Shown: positions 62,691 to 64,000 of the stretch, in pieces
How the letters are laid out: each line of letters begins with the position of its first letter
Numbering within the stretch: position 1 is the stretch's first letter
Assembly: GCA_023079485.1 (NCBI GenBank)
Contig: CM041092.1
Location: 4,960,627-5,024,626 of the forward strand
Source: Archilochus colubris
Taxonomy: Eukaryota; Chordata; Aves; Apodiformes; Trochilidae
DNA length: 64,000 bases
Reading direction: 5' to 3'
Translations under genes and position numbers: made by a program
Notes under the pieces: model-generated
What the model saw: the letters and a program-made list of their open reading frames with translations, nothing else
The model's database searches: none
Told to the model about the DNA's origin: nothing

Positions 62691-64000
62691 GCTTCTTGGC
62701 TCAGATGGAAGAGAAGCTCAGAAATGCTGCTTTGACATAAAACATCCCTTTGAGTTACCTGGCAGCAATTAAGGACTGACCAACATGTTATACTATCATA
62801 TAAAGGTATCCCAGCACTTTGGTATAGAAAAAAAAATGATCGTTTTGTGCTGATAGGCATTACAAAATAAAGGAAGTCATCTTCTAAATTTAAACAGGAT
62901 TATTTTGTTATAAAGAGTGGATGTGAACCCTTAAATTTAGCTGCTGCTGAAAATGCTTTCCCAATTTAATTTTCAATGCCTGTTTTCTTCATGAAAAATT
63001 GAATTAGTCTGCAACTATTTTAAATCCTCCCCTCTTTAATTGCCTTTTTATTTTCAAAGTAATCATCTACTCGGGGGTTTCTAGTATACAGATTGTACTG
63101 AAATTCATGTACTTAATGACTTTTATTGAAAGTCACTAAATAAATAAAGGCTCAGTACTCAGCTTATGTAAGCTTTTCCACTAGGCTTGGTAATAAGGAG
63201 TAGCATGAAGAGAATTAAGAGCCATGTATAATGTAGCAAGTTTGTTTCACTGATTATTTATAAATACACTTGTGCACGTCTCTCCCCATGCTTGCAGAAG
63301 GAGATAGCAGTCACTAACATGGAAACAGCATAATTTTGCAGGCACATGTCCAGCAGAAATGGTCTTCCATCCTTTTATTTTTTTTTTAATATTATTTTTC
63401 AAGAAAAAAAAAGGTACTTTATAACTGAATTTCTTGTATTTGCCATCCAAACTCTTGCCATCATCAATTTTTTTAAAAATTAAGGGAGTACTTATCTCTG
63501 TGGAGAAAATGTGTGAAGTCTGAGTGTCCTCTAAGAAATTCCACTACTAAGTCAAGCAAAAAGGACATCTAATCCTAACTAGGGATATTCCAGAGTTGTA
63601 AAAGGCTTCCTACCTTTAGAGACCTCTTCCACTAAAAGATTTTTGTTACTCCTGCTGGTGATATAAGCTGCTATAGATTTCTTTGACCTCATGGCTAATG
63701 ACCTACCAGCAAGCAAACATGGTTCAGGAGAAGGGTTTGCTTCTTTTTCTTCATTCTGGGGAAGTCTGCAGAAAGTAAATGATTAATGAAACATTTTGTC
63801 CAATTTCAGATGCATATTTAATTGCTCCAGGTTACAATAATACTCTGCATTTAACATATTACTCCTTATGAATGTCTTAACTGGCATGCAAAATTTACAG
63901 CATGCTTGAAACAGTGTCCTGGAAGAAGCATTTACAGAGAAATAAAAGAATCTATCCTTCATTTTTCCAGATGATAAAGTACTTACCTTCTGATGTGTCA
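62691..64000. other. Noncoding DNA to the right end
   Basis: AT-rich unique sequence with no gene recognised. The stretch 63000-63240 is repeat-free and could be a conserved noncoding element. T and A runs lie near 63376-63410. Confidence 0.55.

Noticed and set aside
62279..62860. Several ORFs of 99-150 codons on both strands
   Set aside because: Explained by the GC-richer CR1 fragment; only pieces of the minus-strand frames correspond to ORF2.
1..64000. Search for CRISPR arrays, operons, phage or toxin systems
   Set aside because: The sequence is a vertebrate genome with CR1 elements. No regularly spaced repeats or compact gene arrays are present.

Overview
This window is nuclear DNA from a bird. 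The deciding evidence is nine fragments of CR1 LINE retrotransposons. All are truncated at the 5' end. Most keep the typical 3' end, built on an 8-base unit (ATTCTATG or ATTCTGTG) after a conserved 'GATCT..GAGGTCCCTTCCAACC'-type block. The rest is AT-rich and CpG-poor, with scattered homopolymers and microsatellites, as expected of an avian intergenic region or a very large intron. The species cannot be fixed from the sequence alone.

No host protein-coding gene, rRNA, tRNA or CpG-island promoter could be supported. The only recognisable protein-coding sequence is decayed CR1 ORF2 (C-terminal part of the reverse-transcriptase protein), clearest at 49.35-49.85 kb (+) and 51.17-51.66 kb (-). Other open frames of 60-148 codons look like chance ORFs. 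In the G/T tract at 26.3 kb they exist only because a stretch with one base pair class cannot encode a stop.

Layout: 1-10.9 kb holds no recognised interspersed repeat. CR1 (-) lies at 10.93-11.33 kb. From 11.3 to 26 kb the sequence is plain apart from a T28 run and an AT microsatellite. At 26.03-26.31 kb CR1 (-) abuts a 211-base stretch made only of G and T. A 763-base pure pyrimidine tract occupies 32.65-33.42 kb. CR1 (+) copies lie at 34.59-34.89, 37.77-37.99 and 45.34-45.55 kb. From 49.3 to 52.7 kb there are three CR1s, including a close inverted pair. From 52.7 to 62 kb there is plain or possibly conserved noncoding DNA. CR1 (-) lies at 62.05-62.69 kb, followed by plain sequence to the end.

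I found no multi-gene system, and nothing suggests genes working together here. The observations most worth checking are the pure G/T tract grown at a CR1 boundary, the 763-base polypyrimidine tract, the CR1 inverted pair, and several blocks at 35.4, 46.6, 53.6-54.4, 59.6-60.1 and 63 kb that look like candidate conserved noncoding elements, one of them overlapping a possible exon.
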